Below, piece after piece: positions 7,049 to 8,782 of a stretch of 8,782 nucleotides of DNA. The DNA is from Flavobacterium psychrophilum. GTDB lineage: Bacteria; Bacteroidota; Bacteroidia; Flavobacteriales; Flavobacteriaceae. The stretch lies in the NCBI GenBank assembly GCA_945907225.1, contig CAMDSN010000058.1, forward strand, positions 1-8,782, written 5' to 3'. Position numbers and translations under genes: made by a program. Below the pieces are notes generated by a model. The model worked only from the letters and a program-made list of their open reading frames with translations. It was not told where the DNA came from and did no database searches. The first letter of the stretch is position 1. Each line of letters begins with the position of its first letter.

Positions 7049-7068
7049 TTCGAAGTATTAGTATAAGC
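7049..7068. promoter_or_regulatory. Copy 2 of the shared 20-bp motif, upstream of susC
   Basis: TTCGAAGTATTAGTATAAGC repeats the motif found at 5762-5781 with two central differences. It lies 30 bp before the susC ATG and starts 3 bp after the candidate -7 box, so it would cover the transcription start. It contains the 8-bp palindrome CTTCGAAG if the preceding C at 7048 is included. Confidence 0.6.
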
Positions 7069-7098
7069 ACAAAATTATTTTTAACCTAAACAAAATGT

Positions 7099-8782
7099 AT
7101 GAAAACAATTTACAAAAAGTTGTTATTTTTATTCCTGTTGTTGCCATTTAGTTTATTGGCACAAAGTTTAAGCGGTGTAGTAGTTGATAAAAAATCGAAT
7201 CAACCCTTGCCTGGAGTAAATGTAGTAGTTCAAGGTGCTAATCAAAGCACAACAACAGATTTTGACGGAAAATTTAAGTTAGCAGGGCTAAAAAACGGAG
7301 ACAAAGTTGTCTTAAGTTTTATTGGCTATGAAACCCAAACATTAAATTATACTGGTCAAAAAGAAGTAACCATTAGTCTTGATGAAAGTGCTAATCAGTT
7401 ACAAGAAGTAGTGGTGCAAGTGGGGTATGGGTCTGTTAAGAAAAAAGACGCTACGGGATCTGTAACTCTATTAGCTTCAAAAGATTTTAATAAAGGTGCA
7501 AACGTAACGGCTGAAAATTTACTTTCAGGTCGTATTGCAGGTTTAACAATTAATGCAGGAGGAGGAGCTCCTGGCAGTGGTAGCCAAATTCGAATTAGAG
7601 GAGGTTCTTCTCTTAGTGCATCAAATGATCCATTAATTGTTATTGATGGTCTTCCAGTTACTAATGATTCTAATGTTGGTGCAACTTCTATATTAGCTTC
7701 TTTAAACCCAAATGACATTGAAAGTTTTAACGTTTTGAAAGACGCTTCTGCTTCTGCAATTTATGGTGCAAGAGCTGCAAATGGTGTTATCATAATTACT
7801 ACAAAACGTGGAGGAAAAAAGTTGTCAGTAGATTATAATTTTCAATATGGTTCTGGTAAGATAATTAATAAGTTAGATGTAATGAATGCTCAACAGTATT
7901 CAAGTTTTTTACAACAATATCATCCCACTAGAGTTGGTGAATTAGGAATTATTAATCCAAATATTGTCGATGATCCTTCTACACCTCAAAATGAGGCACA
8001 ACAATTATATAATACTGATTGGCAAGACGCCATTTATAGAAGAACTGATTTTGTAGATAATAACTTGTCTATTAGAGGTCAATTGTTTAACAGAATTCCA
8101 GCCAAGTTAACAATTAATAATACCTATCAAGAAGGACTTAGATTGACTAATGAATTTACAAGAAACAACGTTTCTCTTGCCTTAAACCCAAGGTTCTTTG
8201 ATGATCATTTAAAATTTAATGTTTCGGCGTTGTATAGTAATGAACGTAATCGTTTTGCAAATGGGGTAGAGGGAACAGCTATTCGTTTTGACCCAACGAA
8301 ACCAGTTTATAACCCTTATAGTAATAACTTTAGTGGTTTTTTTGAATATGAAAACCCTAGTGATCCAACTGGTTTAGCGGCTCAATCTCCAAGAAACCCA
8401 GTAGCTGATTTATTACAAACAAATGATAGAGGAGTAAATAATCGTTTTTTAGGAAATTTTGAAATTGATTATAAATTCCATTTTTTCCCTTCTTTAAGAG
8501 CGGTTGTTAATTTAGGATTTGATGAGTCTAATGGTGTTAGAAGAATAAATAAAGGAACTTCTGGTATTGGTTCTAGTGAAATTTTAAACAATAATTTTAT
8601 TGGTACTAATATTCAGGATGAAGATACAAGAAGAAATAAATTACTAGATGCTTATTTTGTTTATAACAAAAAGTTAGGAAATACTAATGTGGAAGCAACT
8701 CTTGGATATTCTTATCAAAAGTTTCAGTATTATGGATACAGAAGTGGAAATAGAAATAACTCAGCGGCTGTAGAAAGTTTTC
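7099..8782 (+). CDS. susC: SusC/RagA-family TonB-dependent maltodextrin porin, C-terminus cut by window edge
   Basis: The frame is open for 561 codons from ATG at 7099 and runs off the window; family members are roughly 950-1050 residues, so just over half is seen. Residues 1-21 are a signal peptide (MKTIYKKLL, Leu/Phe core, LLA before Gln22). Residues about 23-95 form the carboxypeptidase-regulatory-like domain (SGVVVDKKSNQPLPGVNV, DFDGKFKL, FIGYE). A TonB-box-like stretch LQEVVVQVGYG (101-111) follows. The plug domain contains RIRGGSSL (165-172), PLIVIDGLPV (178-187) and the family signature DIESFNVLKDASASAIYGAR (206-225), then ANGVIIITTKRG; beta-barrel strands follow. It would bring maltodextrins across the outer membrane with a SusD lipoprotein expected downstream. 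The start at 7099 is chosen because the ATG at 7095 is in another frame that stops after 18 codons. No Shine-Dalgarno sequence is visible. Substrate comes from the divergent maltose genes. Confidence 0.95.
   Translation, partial: MKTIYKKLLFLFLLLPFSLLAQSLSGVVVDKKSNQPLPGVNVVVQGANQSTTTDFDGKFKLAGLKNGDKVVLSFIGYETQTLNYTGQKEVTISLDESANQLQEVVVQVGYGSVKKKDATGSVTLLASKDFNKGANVTAENLLSGRIAGLTINAGGGAPGSGSQIRIRGGSSLSASNDPLIVIDGLPVTNDSNVGATSILASLNPNDIESFNVLKDASASAIYGARAANGVIIITTKRGGKKLSVDYNFQYGSGKIINKLDVMNAQQYSSFLQQYHPTRVGELGIINPNIVDDPSTPQNEAQQLYNTDWQDAIYRRTDFVDNNLSIRGQLFNRIPAKLTINNTYQEGLRLTNEFTRNNVSLALNPRFFDDHLKFNVSALYSNERNRFANGVEGTAIRFDPTKPVYNPYSNNFSGFFEYENPSDPTGLAAQSPRNPVADLLQTNDRGVNNRFLGNFEIDYKFHFFPSLRAVVNLGFDESNGVRRINKGTSGIGSSEILNNNFIGTNIQDEDTRRNKLLDAYFVYNKKLGNTNVEATLGYSYQKFQYYGYRSGNRNNSAAVESF

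Noticed and set aside
7095..7151. Alternative ATG at 7095 before susC
   Set aside because: It is in another frame and hits TAG after 18 codons; the frame from 7099 gives a clear signal peptide and SusC domains.
7395..7718. Minus-strand open frame of 107 codons within the susC-like gene
   Set aside because: It lies wholly antisense to a clearly coding plug domain, has low-complexity composition and no recognisable family or start context.

Overview
The window is AT-rich bacterial chromosome with Bacteroidota character. It has a SusC/RagA TonB-dependent porin with an N-terminal carboxypeptidase-regulatory-like domain, promoter candidates resembling the Bacteroidota TTG / TAnnTTTG type, starts mostly without Shine-Dalgarno sequences, and a Flavobacterium-like maltose/starch gene set. 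The genus is inferred from protein style and base composition, not from a marker gene.

Layout: the left 6.9 kb is on the minus strand. In transcription order it holds a LacI-family regulator (6874-5855), an SLC45/sucrose-porter-like MFS sugar transporter (5699-4335), a beta-phosphoglucomutase (4334-3681), a GH65 maltose phosphorylase (3655-1352), and a secreted GH13 amylase/neopullulanase-like enzyme (1259 to beyond position 1, so C-terminally cut). The right end holds a divergent plus-strand susC-like gene (7099 to beyond 8782, also cut). A susD-like gene would be expected next but lies outside the window. The two cut genes have no stop in the window and had to be read directly.

How the genes work together (family knowledge plus context): SusC imports maltodextrin across the outer membrane. 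The GH13 enzyme, which carries a signal peptide, trims it in the periplasm. The MFS carrier takes maltose across the inner membrane. GH65 splits it with phosphate into glucose and beta-glucose-1-phosphate, and beta-PGM converts the latter to glucose-6-phosphate. The LacI protein sits between the two arms and is the obvious candidate sensor.

Regulatory DNA is the least ordinary part. An 18/20-identical sequence lies upstream of both susC and the MFS gene. A LacI-type half-palindrome centred on CG lies between lacI and susC. A perfect 20-bp inverted repeat made of 9-bp tandem units separates the GH65 and GH13 genes. I see no mobile element, CRISPR array, tRNA, rRNA or clearly novel multi-gene system; this is a well-formed maltodextrin utilisation locus.
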